In this document: piece by piece, positions 9,038 to 16,942 of the stretch
Layout: each line of letters opens with the position of its first letter
How positions within the stretch are numbered: the stretch's first letter is position 1
Source: an uncultured Bacteroidia bacterium
GTDB taxonomy: Bacteria; Bacteroidota; Bacteroidia; Bacteroidales; UBA932
NCBI GenBank assembly: GCA_902781705.1
Contig: CACZKE010000015.1
Location: 1-64,000, forward strand
Length of the DNA: 64,000 bases
Direction of reading: 5' to 3'
Made by a program: the position numbers and the translations under genes
The notes under the pieces: generated by a model
What the model was told of the DNA's origin: nothing
Database searches by the model: none
What the model saw: the letters and a program-made list of their open reading frames with translations, nothing else

Positions 9038-9358
9038 ATGGACAAGCGTCTTCAACAGTTCCTGGATGCGGAAAACATCTCCCAGTCCCAACTCGCGGAC
9101 ACGCTCGGCGTTGCCCGGGCTGGAATATCCCATATCCTCTCCGGCCGGAACCGCCCGGGCTTCGATTTCCTGGAAGCCATGGCCCTGCATTATCCCCAAG
9201 TCAGCATGGACTGGCTGCTCACCGGGAAAGGACGCATGTACAAGGATACGGCTCCTGCAATCGCTGAGAATCCCGTATTTGCGCCGAAACAGCCGCCCCG
9301 GCGCGTTTCCAAGATTCTCGTCTTCTACGATGACAATACTTTCGAAGAGTTCCAATAA
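9038..9358 (+). CDS. Small Xre-family helix-turn-helix protein
   Basis: 106 residues with a lambda-repressor-like HTH at about 12-40 (ISQSQLADTLGVARAGISHI, then LSGRNRPGFDFL) followed by MDWLLTGKGRMY, a common end of Xre domains in Bacteroidota. The Pro-rich C-terminal tail ends in a short beta-like segment. It should bind DNA as a dimer; the target is unknown, although inverted repeats lie in the AT-rich region upstream. ATG 9038 is chosen because it follows the promoter and begins the conserved domain. Confidence 0.85.
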   Translation: MDKRLQQFLDAENISQSQLADTLGVARAGISHILSGRNRPGFDFLEAMALHYPQVSMDWLLTGKGRMYKDTAPAIAENPVFAPKQPPRRVSKILVFYDDNTFEEFQ

Positions 9359-9365
9359 GATTTGC

Positions 9366-9373
9366 TATCTTTG
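9366..9373 (+). promoter_or_regulatory. Bacteroidota -7 element for the DHODH-like gene
   Basis: TATCTTTG, 24 nt upstream of the ATG at 9398. Confidence 0.55.
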
Positions 9374-9397
9374 CATAGCGAGTTGTAGACACGATCG

Positions 9398-10204
9398 ATG
9401 AGTAATCTCCAGCAAGTTGCCAGAATGCTGGCATGGAAACGCCACCTTCCCGGATTAAAGGCCTGGAACCGCTTGTGTTTCAAGCGGGAACATCCTGCCC
9501 TGGCACGGACGGTCTTTGGCATAGACTTCCCGCATCCCGTCGGTGTCGCCCCTGTGCTGGAGCGGCAGGCGGACCTGCTGGACGAACTCCGGGACATCGG
9601 TTTCGCCTTCACGGGCATCATTCCCGGTGAAACACCCCTGCAGGTCATTGCAGAGCGTCTCCAGGCCCGGGAAACCGATATCAAGGCCGCGATCGAACTC
9701 CGGGCCGAAGGCGATGACGAACAACTGGCCCGGAAACGCATCATCCGTACCTATTCGCTCCTGTACGACTTCACGGACTGTTTTGTCGTGGACATCAACA
9801 AGGAGACCGGACTTTCGTCCCTGGACGACCTTTCTGACTGGGTGGACATCCTGGATGAATTGCTGAACCTCCGTCTCTGCTACGAGCGCTACATCCCCAT
9901 CCTCGTCCGTTTTTCACCCAGTCACGCGGGTGAGCAGATGGAACGGATCCTGGACTTTTGCCTGCTGTCCGGCATCGACGGGGTGATTGCACCGGGTATC
10001 CTGATGGTCAAACAGGCTGCGGAATACACCAAGGGCCGTCTTCCCGTCATCGGATCCGGCGCCGTCACGACTCCTGAGGCGGCCGTCGCCCTTTTGCAGT
10101 CCGGGGCTTGCCTGGTGGAAGTGGCCCAGGGCCTCGAAAAGAACACTTGCTCCACCGCAAAACGCCTCCTGGAGGCGATCGACAATCCTTTCCAATCCCT
10201 ATGA
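9398..10204 (+). CDS. Dihydroorotate-dehydrogenase-like TIM-barrel protein, degenerate
   Basis: 268 residues, well short of the ~340 of class 2 PyrD, but its order of motifs can be followed. HPVGVAPVLERQADLLDEL corresponds to the FMN-binding NPVGLAAGFDKNGE block, GFAFTGIIPGETP to GFGFVEVGTVTP, YIPILVRFSP to PVLVKIAP, and LPVIGSGAVTTPEAAVAL to the phosphate-binding IPIIGVGGI segment. The two conserved lysines are replaced and the catalytic N-S-S-P-N-T region is missing, so normal dihydroorotate oxidation is doubtful. It may be a flavin-binding or non-catalytic relative. Its stop overlaps the cinA start (ATGA). Confidence 0.7.
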   Translation: MSNLQQVARMLAWKRHLPGLKAWNRLCFKREHPALARTVFGIDFPHPVGVAPVLERQADLLDELRDIGFAFTGIIPGETPLQVIAERLQARETDIKAAIELRAEGDDEQLARKRIIRTYSLLYDFTDCFVVDINKETGLSSLDDLSDWVDILDELLNLRLCYERYIPILVRFSPSHAGEQMERILDFCLLSGIDGVIAPGILMVKQAAEYTKGRLPVIGSGAVTTPEAAVALLQSGACLVEVAQGLEKNTCSTAKRLLEAIDNPFQSL

Positions 10205-11466
10205 TCCATGCATCCATCTGCACGATCGGCAATGAGATTCTCATCGGCCAGATCGTGGACACCAATTCCTCCCGGCTGGCTGCGGCCCTGGAAGAGGCCG
10301 GCATCCGCGTCACCCGCATGCTTTCTATCGGAGACGACCGGGATGAAATCCTGAACAATCTGCGTAATGAACTCACGCAGAGCGATATCGTCATTACGAC
10401 CGGCGGTTTGGGCCCGACAAAGGACGATATCACGAAAGGGGTCCTGGCAGAACTTTCCGGAAGCACCGGTTTCGTGGAACATGCCGGCCAACTTGCCATC
10501 ATCCACGACATCCTGCACAGCCGCGGGCTGGATATGCTTGCGATCAATCGCGCGCAGGCTCTTGTACCCGACCGTTGCGAGGTCATCGAGAACCGGCTCG
10601 GAACAGCCCCCATCATGGTTTTCCGCTTTCCTGAGGACAGTTTCGGAGCCACGCTCTATGCCCTTCCCGGGGTTCCTTTTGAAGCGGTCGGAGCGATTCC
10701 GGACGTCATGCAGGACATCCGTGCGCACTACCCCCTGGAACCGATCCTGCACCATAGCCTGATGGTGTACGGCTTGGCAGAATCGGCTCTGTCTGAACTG
10801 ATTGCACCTTGGGAAGATGCCCTTCCCGCTGATATGCACCTGGCCTATCTGCCCCATCCGCTGACGGGAATCCGCCTCCGGCTTTCCATCTATGGCGGAA
10901 GCCGGGAAGACCAGGAAAAACGGGTGGAAGAGCAAATCCTTCGCTTGAAGGAAATCCTGGGGGACAAGGTTTATTCCGACCAGGACGACACGCTGGAAGC
11001 GACCGTAGGCCGCCTGCTCAAGGCAGCAGGTAAGACCCTGAGCGCGGCGGAATCCTGCACGGGGGGTGAAATCTCCCACCTGATCACCTCGGTACCGGGT
11101 TCATCCGCCTACTATCTGGGGTCCGTCACGTCCTATGCCGTATCCGTCAAGGAGCATGTACTTGGCGTACCGGCCGAGACCGTCGAAACGGCCGGCGTCG
11201 TGAGCAGCGAAGTCGCAGGTGCGATGGCGGAGGGTGTCCGGAAGATGACCGGCAGCGATTACGCCGTGTCCACGACCGGCCTGGCCGGACCGGACGGCGA
11301 CGCCTTCAATCCGGTGGGTACCGTATGGATCGGAGTCGCCGGACCAAAGGGTACGAAGACCCTGAAAAAACAGTTCCGGCACGACCGGAAGCGCAATATC
11401 CAGCGTTTTGCGGCTGAAGCCCTCAATTTTTTGAGGCTAACGATACTCGAAGATTTATCTATCTGA
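10201..11466 (+). CDS. cinA: CinA family nicotinamide-nucleotide amidase
   Basis: 421 residues with both CinA modules. The N-terminal MoCF-like domain (about 1-170) contains IGNEILIGQIVDTNS and TTGGLGPTKDDITK. The C-terminal PncC domain (about 260-415) contains AAESCTGGEISHLIT, GVVSSEVAGAMAEG and STTGLAGPDG. The family hydrolyses NMN to nicotinate mononucleotide, and the N-terminal domain of some members acts on ADP-ribose. ATG 10201 overlaps the DHODH-like stop, so the two genes are translationally coupled. Confidence 0.94.
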   Translation: MIHASICTIGNEILIGQIVDTNSSRLAAALEEAGIRVTRMLSIGDDRDEILNNLRNELTQSDIVITTGGLGPTKDDITKGVLAELSGSTGFVEHAGQLAIIHDILHSRGLDMLAINRAQALVPDRCEVIENRLGTAPIMVFRFPEDSFGATLYALPGVPFEAVGAIPDVMQDIRAHYPLEPILHHSLMVYGLAESALSELIAPWEDALPADMHLAYLPHPLTGIRLRLSIYGGSREDQEKRVEEQILRLKEILGDKVYSDQDDTLEATVGRLLKAAGKTLSAAESCTGGEISHLITSVPGSSAYYLGSVTSYAVSVKEHVLGVPAETVETAGVVSSEVAGAMAEGVRKMTGSDYAVSTTGLAGPDGDAFNPVGTVWIGVAGPKGTKTLKKQFRHDRKRNIQRFAAEALNFLRLTILEDLSI

Positions 11467-11480
11467 TAGACAGGTATTAG

Positions 11481-11513
11481 AACAAAAATGTTTATTGTTA
11501 TAACATTTTTGTT
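11481..11513. terminator. Bidirectional terminator between cinA and the dipeptidase gene
   Basis: Perfect 12-bp inverted repeat AACAAAAATGTT / AACATTTTTGTT with a 9-nt loop, between convergent genes. The arms contain A/T runs, so both strands end in a U-rich tail. The right arm touches the dipeptidase stop codon. Confidence 0.65.
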
Positions 11514-12586
11514 TACCCCTGAATCCGCCCCATAACAGCCATCAGATTCCCCCCGGCGACCTTGGAAATCTCCGATTCAGCGTAACCTCTGCGCCGCATC
11601 TCGTCGAAGACCTTTCCGATCATGGAAACATCTTCCAATCCCTCCGGAGGGACCAGGATTCCGTCGAAATCGGAACCGATTCCGACATGGTTGATCCCGG
11701 CGATTTCCACGGCGTGGTCGATATGGTCTACAATCTCCCGGACACCCGGACGCCACAAACTGCGGAGCCGGTCCTGCATCGCATTCCACGCACGGACCCG
11801 GACCGGGTCGGAAGGATCGGCGATGAAATCCGCTTCCACCCTTTCCCCCTCGTCGAACAAGGCGGCATCGGACGGGTCGGACAGGAAACGTTCGGACAGG
11901 AAGGCCGGATAGAAATTGATCCCCACATAGCCGTCCTTGTCGGCCAGGGCCTTGAGCATGTCGTCCGTCAAGTTGCGCCGGTGACCACAGAGAGCCCGGC
12001 AGCAGGAATGGGTCGCGATGACCGGAGCCTGGGAATACCGGATACAATCCCAGAAGGTTTCATCCGATGCATGGGACAGGTCCACCATCATGCCCAGGGC
12101 GTTCATCTCGGCAAGCGCCTTCTTTCCGAAAGGGCTGAGTCCGTGCCAATGGGTCCCCTCTGCCGCGCTGTCCGCCAGGGCATTGTCCCCGTTATGCGTC
12201 AAAGTGACATACCGGACACCCATCCGGAAGAAAGTCCGCAGCAGCGGAAGGGATTCCTGGATGGGAGCCCCGTTCTCCATTCCCAGGAAAATGGACACGC
12301 GGTCCTCACGGCTGTTCCGGACCGCATCTTCCGGCGAGAAGGCCATCGCAGCCAAATCGGGATAGCGTTCCACACTGTCATAGACGGCGGAAAGCATTTC
12401 CAGGGCATACCGCGTCGCTGCATCCGGCACCATTTCGGCCGGTGTATAGAGGGCAAAAAAGGAGCCGCCGACTCCCCCGCGCCGGAGTTTGGGAAAATCG
12501 ACGTGCCCGTATTCATTGTCAAGTCCCGGATCCCGAAGCCGGATCAGTTGGGACGGGGTATCGACATGGCTGTCAAAGAATTGCAT
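11513..12586 (-). CDS. Membrane-dipeptidase-like peptidase, family M19
   Basis: 357 residues of the renal-dipeptidase-like amidohydrolase fold, a zinc-dependent enzyme acting on dipeptides, often those with a D-residue. Metal-site motifs are visible: HVDTP at 7-11, the Glu-containing GMENG near 100, MVDLSHAS, and the histidine in IATHSCCRALCGHRRN. GIGSDFDG near the C-terminus is also conserved. No signal peptide is seen, so it is probably cytoplasmic. It is the last gene of the leftward run from valS; its start overlaps the upstream stop (TAATG). Confidence 0.9.
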   Translation of the reverse strand: MQFFDSHVDTPSQLIRLRDPGLDNEYGHVDFPKLRRGGVGGSFFALYTPAEMVPDAATRYALEMLSAVYDSVERYPDLAAMAFSPEDAVRNSREDRVSIFLGMENGAPIQESLPLLRTFFRMGVRYVTLTHNGDNALADSAAEGTHWHGLSPFGKKALAEMNALGMMVDLSHASDETFWDCIRYSQAPVIATHSCCRALCGHRRNLTDDMLKALADKDGYVGINFYPAFLSERFLSDPSDAALFDEGERVEADFIADPSDPVRVRAWNAMQDRLRSLWRPGVREIVDHIDHAVEIAGINHVGIGSDFDGILVPPEGLEDVSMIGKVFDEMRRRGYAESEISKVAGGNLMAVMGRIQG

Positions 12587-13599
12587 TACTTCGTCCCGTA
12601 AGGAGCCAGCGTGGACTTCACGATCTTGTCGATCTGGAAGGTCGGAGTTCCGCTGTAGTACAGGGAAGCGCCGCTCACCAGCGTAACCTTCACTTCCTTG
12701 TCCACATTGACAGTCGCCGTAGCGCCGGACAGGTTGGCATCGACCGTCTTGACGGGCATCGAATAGGCGTCGACGGAAGAGGAACGAGTTCCCTTGACCG
12801 TCATGGAGTCGCCCTTACCGGTGAGAACGACCTTGGAACTGCCTTCCGTAGTCAGGTCCACCTTGGCCGCATCGGCCGTAATGCTCACTTGGGCGGAGCC
12901 GGAAGAAAAAACGTTCATCATGGAGCAGGGATCGCCGCTTGCAACCAGGACCGAGGAACCTTCCGCATTGACGGCCAGTTCCTCGCCCGTGAAAGTAAGT
13001 TTCAGGTTCGCATTGTTGTCCGTATTCACTTCCACGCCGCGTTCGCTCTTGACGGAAACCACGGCCTGGGCATTCTTCTTCAGGATGATCTTGGCGGAGG
13101 AGGCGGTTACGGCAAGGTTCTTCACCTGGGCCTTTCCGATGGCCGTCAGTTCGAACTTCGACGCAAGGAATTCTTCCACCCCGATGAAAGTAGCATTATC
13201 CGCCAGGGAAATCGACTGGATTTCCGGCGTATAGGCGGTGACCCGGAATACCGGAGTCAGCCCGTTGCGCCCCTTGTAGAGTTTCCGGAGTTCTTTCGGA
13301 ACAGATTTCTCGTCATAGGAGAGATAAAGCGTCTTGGCTTTCACATACACTTCCACATAGGGGGCCAGTTCCTCGTCGACGGTCAGCCGGACGCCATAGG
13401 CGCCCCGGGCCAGCGTAACCTCGAAGTCGTCGGAGACATTGAGACTGTTGAATTCAGAGACGGGAATCTGCTTGTCCGTCAGTTTCGGAGAGAAGGACTG
13501 AGCCCGCAGGGACTGCGGCGCCAGCAGGGCCAAAGCAGCGAAAGCAATCATTCCGATAACCGCTTTCAAGAATTTGTCAGTCAAACGTTTCATATCCAT
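12586..13599 (-). CDS. Exported head-GIN domain protein (DUF2807)
   Basis: 337 residues. A signal peptide is clear (KAVIGMIAFAALALLAPQSL, then RAQS cleavage near 34). The rest is a Ser/Thr/Val-rich repetitive beta structure typical of DUF2807: the opening block (SEFNSLNVSDDFEVTLARGA) and later turns such as KNLAVTASSAKIIL and AKVDLTTEGSSKVVLTGKGD are diagnostic. Members are periplasmic or surface proteins of unknown biochemical role in Bacteroidota. It lies 6 nt from the ABC-F gene upstream and overlaps the dipeptidase start downstream. Confidence 0.85.
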   Translation of the reverse strand: MDMKRLTDKFLKAVIGMIAFAALALLAPQSLRAQSFSPKLTDKQIPVSEFNSLNVSDDFEVTLARGAYGVRLTVDEELAPYVEVYVKAKTLYLSYDEKSVPKELRKLYKGRNGLTPVFRVTAYTPEIQSISLADNATFIGVEEFLASKFELTAIGKAQVKNLAVTASSAKIILKKNAQAVVSVKSERGVEVNTDNNANLKLTFTGEELAVNAEGSSVLVASGDPCSMMNVFSSGSAQVSITADAAKVDLTTEGSSKVVLTGKGDSMTVKGTRSSSVDAYSMPVKTVDANLSGATATVNVDKEVKVTLVSGASLYYSGTPTFQIDKIVKSTLAPYGTK

Positions 13600-13605
13600 A
13601 GTGCT

Positions 13606-15534
13606 TTAGTTTTCCAATTTTTCCATCTGGCTGCTCCACTCTTCCGTGAAGGCATCCAGGCTTCGCTTGTTTTCCAGGTACTCGCGGGTGAGTTCCATCA
13701 CATCGTCGTCCTTTCCGGGGGCGGAAAGGATCTTCTCGATGGCGTGCTGCCGCTTTTCCAGTTTCCCGATTTCCTTCTCCAGGTAATCCACCCGATTCTG
13801 GATCTTCCGGATTTCCTTGGAAACGGTCTTCCGCGCCTGGAAGTCTTCCTGGCCCTGGGATTTCCGCTCTTCCACCGGCGCCTTCTCAACCGGGGCGAAC
13901 TTCCTCTCGAGTTCCCGGAGGCTTTCCAGTTTCCGCTTTTCCAGGAACTCCGACACGCCTCCCAAGTGCTCTCTCACCTTCCCGTCCCGGAACTCATAGA
14001 GTTTGTCCACGAGCCCGTCCAGGAAATCCCGGTCATGGGACACTACAATGAGCGTGCCGTCAAAGGCCTGCAGGGCCTGCTTCAACCGGTCCTTGGAGCG
14101 GATGTCCATGTGGTTCGTGGGTTCGTCCAGAGCCAGCACATTATACGGGGAGAGCATCAGTTTCGCCATTCCCAGCCGGGAACGCTCCCCACCGCTGAGG
14201 ACGGAGACTTTCTTGTCGATGTCCTCGCCCTTGAACAGGAAAGCGCCCAGCAGATCCCGCAGCCGCGTACGGATCTCCCCTACGGCTATCCGGTCCAACG
14301 TACCGAAGACCGTCTCGTTCTTGTCCAGGACATCCTCCTGATTCTGAGCGTAATAGCCGATGTGGACGTTGTGTCCCACCTTCGCCTCGCCGGAAATCGG
14401 GTCCAGTTCACCCATGATGACCCGCATCAGCGTGGTCTTTCCCTCGCCGTTCCGGCCAATCAGGGCGACTTTTTCGCCGCGCTTGATTTCGATCTCCGCA
14501 TCGCGGAATACGATTTTCTGCGGATAACCCACGGTCAAGTCCGTTCCCTTGAAGACGACGTCGCCGGAACGCTGCGCCGGCGGAAAGCGGAGATTCAGTT
14601 TCGCATCGTCCGTCTCGTCGATTTCGATCCGGTCCAGTTTTTCGAGCGCCTTGATGCGGGACTGGACCTGGTTGGACTTCGTGGGCTTGTAACGGAACTT
14701 GTTGATGAAGTCCTCCGTCTTCTCGATCATCCGCTGCTGGTTCTCATAGGCGGCCGTCTGTTGGGCGATCCGCTCGGCCCGAAGCGTAACGTACTGACTG
14801 TAGGGTACTTTATAATCGTGGATATGCCCCAACAGGATTTCCACGGTCCGGCTCGTGACATTGTCCAGGAACTTCCGGTCATGGGAAACCAGCAGGACGG
14901 CGCCCCGGAAGGATTTCAGGTAATCCTCGAACCATTCGATGGATTCGATGTCCAGGTGGTTGGTGGGTTCGTCCAGGAGCAGGATGTCCGGACGGGAAAG
15001 GAGGACCTTCGCCAGTTCGATGCGCATGTTCCATCCCTGGCTGAAGGTTTCCGTCTTCCGGTCCAGTTCTTCCTCCTTGAAGCCCAGGCCGAAAAGGGTC
15101 TTCTCCGCCTGCACCCGCGGGGACTCCCCCGATTCGAGCGCCAGGCGGTCATTGATTTCATTCAACCGGTCAATTAACCGCGCATAATCCGCTGATTCAT
15201 AATCCGTCCGCTCGGCAAGCTGCGTATTGATCCGCTCCAGTTCCCGCTCCATTTCGTGGAGATGGTCGAAGACGGTCATCACCTCGTCGATGACACTCCG
15301 TCCCCGGTGATGCTCCATGATCTGGGGCAGATAGCCGATCTCGAGGTCCGAGGGCATCTCGATGTGGCCCGAAGTCGGAGACTGCTCCCCGATGATCAGC
15401 TTCATCAGCGTGGACTTGCCGGCACCGTTCTTCCCCACGAGACCTACCTTGTCGGTCTCGCTGATGTGGAAATCGATGTTGTCCAGCAGGGTGAACCCGC
15501 CGTAGGACACGGTGACGTTATTGACTGATATCAT
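13606..15534 (-). CDS. ABC-F family ATPase (Uup-like)
   Basis: 642 residues with two ABC domains and no membrane segment, as in ABC-F translation factors. First domain: Walker A GKNGAGKST (about 35), signature region FSQGWNMRIELAKVLL, Walker B LLLDEPTNHLD. Second domain: Walker A GRNGEGKTT, signature LSGGERSRLGMAKLML, Walker B ALDEPTNHMD. A charged linker separates them, and the C-terminal ~100 residues form a coiled coil (ISKEIRKIQ-like, YLEKEIGKLEKRQ) as in Uup. It overlaps the tatC 3' end by 17 nt. The role is probably ribosome-associated; I see nothing showing antibiotic resistance. Confidence 0.92.
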   Translation of the reverse strand: MISVNNVTVSYGGFTLLDNIDFHISETDKVGLVGKNGAGKSTLMKLIIGEQSPTSGHIEMPSDLEIGYLPQIMEHHRGRSVIDEVMTVFDHLHEMERELERINTQLAERTDYESADYARLIDRLNEINDRLALESGESPRVQAEKTLFGLGFKEEELDRKTETFSQGWNMRIELAKVLLSRPDILLLDEPTNHLDIESIEWFEDYLKSFRGAVLLVSHDRKFLDNVTSRTVEILLGHIHDYKVPYSQYVTLRAERIAQQTAAYENQQRMIEKTEDFINKFRYKPTKSNQVQSRIKALEKLDRIEIDETDDAKLNLRFPPAQRSGDVVFKGTDLTVGYPQKIVFRDAEIEIKRGEKVALIGRNGEGKTTLMRVIMGELDPISGEAKVGHNVHIGYYAQNQEDVLDKNETVFGTLDRIAVGEIRTRLRDLLGAFLFKGEDIDKKVSVLSGGERSRLGMAKLMLSPYNVLALDEPTNHMDIRSKDRLKQALQAFDGTLIVVSHDRDFLDGLVDKLYEFRDGKVREHLGGVSEFLEKRKLESLRELERKFAPVEKAPVEERKSQGQEDFQARKTVSKEIRKIQNRVDYLEKEIGKLEKRQHAIEKILSAPGKDDDVMELTREYLENKRSLDAFTEEWSSQMEKLEN

Positions 15535-16288
15535 CGGTTTCGGCTTCGGTTTCAGGTTTGCAGACCAGGATGGAGAATTCGTACAGTCCGTACAGCGGAA
15601 TCGCCAGCACGAACATAGAGAAGGGGTCGCTCGGGGTGATGAGGGCCGCCAGGATGAGGATGACGATGAATGCCTGCTTCCGGAATCCCTTCAGGTGACT
15701 CCGGGTCAGGATGCCCATGTTCGAGAGGACCAGCACGACGGTCGGGAATTCGAAGAGCAGGCCGATCAGGAACACCATCGAGGTGAACAGGGAAATGTAG
15801 GAACCCAGGGAAATCGTATTCTGGACCGCATCGCTCACCTGGTAGTTCATAAAAAACATCAGGCACACCGGGAGAACAACGAAGTAGCCGACGGCGACTC
15901 CCAGGTAAAAAAGGAAGGACGACATCCCGAAAGCCTTCCGGACCGCTTTCTTCTCATTGTCATACAAGGCAGGCGCAATGAACTTCCATATCTCGTATAC
16001 AATATAAGGGAAAGCGACCACGATGGCCATGAGGACGGACATTTTCAAGTGGACGAAGAACTGCGCGGATACGTCGATGTTGATCAGTTCCATCGAGAAA
16101 TCGAGTCCGAGCCACCGGTACAGGATAAAATCCTTCGTCGTGGGCCAGAGAACGGCTTTGAAGAGTTGCTTCGGGATGGCCAGGAATACGACGGCGACCA
16201 GGGCAATGGCAAGCACTGAGCGGAACAGCGTTCCCCTCAGTACGTCCAAATGGTCCCAGAAGGACATTTCACCTTCCTGGACTGCCAC
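15518..16288 (-). CDS. tatC: Sec-independent protein translocase TatC
   Basis: 256-residue inner-membrane protein with six predicted helices, the receptor for twin-arginine signal peptides. The N-terminal MSFWDHLDVLRGTLFRS matches the conserved cytoplasmic entry (normally F-x-H-L-x-E-L-R; here D-V-L-R), and the P-Y-I-V-Y-E-I-W-x-F-I-x-P-A-L block is diagnostic. The last helix is followed by a short acidic tail. Its ATG abuts the tatA stop at 16288. Confidence 0.93.
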   Translation of the reverse strand: MAVQEGEMSFWDHLDVLRGTLFRSVLAIALVAVVFLAIPKQLFKAVLWPTTKDFILYRWLGLDFSMELINIDVSAQFFVHLKMSVLMAIVVAFPYIVYEIWKFIAPALYDNEKKAVRKAFGMSSFLFYLGVAVGYFVVLPVCLMFFMNYQVSDAVQNTISLGSYISLFTSMVFLIGLLFEFPTVVLVLSNMGILTRSHLKGFRKQAFIVILILAALITPSDPFSMFVLAIPLYGLYEFSILVCKPETEAETDDISQ

Positions 16289-16488
16289 TACTTCTTCTCC
16301 TCGATGTCCTTGTCGATGTCCTTGATCTCCTTCTCCACCTCGTTCATGCCCTGCTTGAAACTCTTGACGCCCTGTCCGAGGCCCTTCATGAGTTCAGGAA
16401 TCTTCTTGCCGCCGAAAAGGAGGAGGATTACCGCGACGATGGCGACAATCTCCCAGGCGCCCAGTGCCAGAGGATAAAACATGATCAT
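16288..16488 (-). CDS. tatA: Twin-arginine translocase subunit TatA/TatE
   Basis: 66 residues: a single N-terminal membrane helix ([20 protein letters not shown]), the [16 protein letters not shown] hinge and amphipathic helix, and a highly charged C-terminus rich in Lys, Asp and Glu. This is the standard TatA layout. No tatB-like gene is adjacent, so the system looks like a minimal TatA-TatC pair as in many Bacteroidota. Either of two ATGs (16488 or 16482) could start it. Confidence 0.92.
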   Translation of the reverse strand: MIMFYPLALGAWEIVAIVAVILLLFGGKKIPELMKGLGQGVKSFKQGMNEVEKEIKDIDKDIEEKK

Positions 16489-16489
16489 A

Positions 16490-16906
16490 TCACTTGTCGT
16501 TTAAATGGTTTTCTATGATAGATGTAAGGATTTCCGGACAACGGACCGGATGGAAAGTCTTGGAATCGATGAAGCCCAGGATGACCGATCCCTCGGCGCA
16601 CACTTCCCCATTCTGGTTGTAAACCGCCTGCCGGACGACGAGTTTCGCCAGGGGGACCTTGTCGATCTCCGCGACAGCCGTCAGGACATCCCCCATCCGG
16701 GCCGGATGCTTGAAACGGCACTCGACCGACACGATGGGAATCATCACGCCATACTCTTTTTCGCACCGTTCGATGGGGAATCCCCACTCCACCATCATCC
16801 GGTTCCGGGCGATCTCGAAATAACGGATGTAATTGGAGTGATGGACCACCGCCATCTGGTCGGTTTCGTAGTAGCGGACGGGGAAAGATTCCTCAAAATG
16901 CGTCAT
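16490..16906 (-). CDS. Acyl-CoA thioesterase, YbgC/FadM (4HBT) family
   Basis: 138 residues forming a single hotdog domain. The N-terminal active-site block ([20 protein letters not shown]) contains the Asp of the Y-x-E-T-D-x-x-x-V-V-H-x-x-x-Y motif, and [13 protein letters not shown] follows as in YbgC. It hydrolyses acyl-CoA esters; the chain length is unknown. It sits 36 nt after valS and directly before tatA in the leftward run. Confidence 0.88.
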   Translation of the reverse strand: MTHFEESFPVRYYETDQMAVVHHSNYIRYFEIARNRMMVEWGFPIERCEKEYGVMIPIVSVECRFKHPARMGDVLTAVAEIDKVPLAKLVVRQAVYNQNGEVCAEGSVILGFIDSKTFHPVRCPEILTSIIENHLNDK

Positions 16907-16942
16907 AACAAAAATGTTAACTACTTAAACAAATTTGTTTTA

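Noticed and set aside
8915-9355. A 146-codon minus-strand frame across the AT-rich gap
   Set aside because: Mostly antisense to the Xre-type gene; remainder has no protein-like character.
12442-15177. A 911-codon plus-strand frame
   Set aside because: Antisense to the ABC-F and DUF2807 genes; no recognisable domain or start signal.
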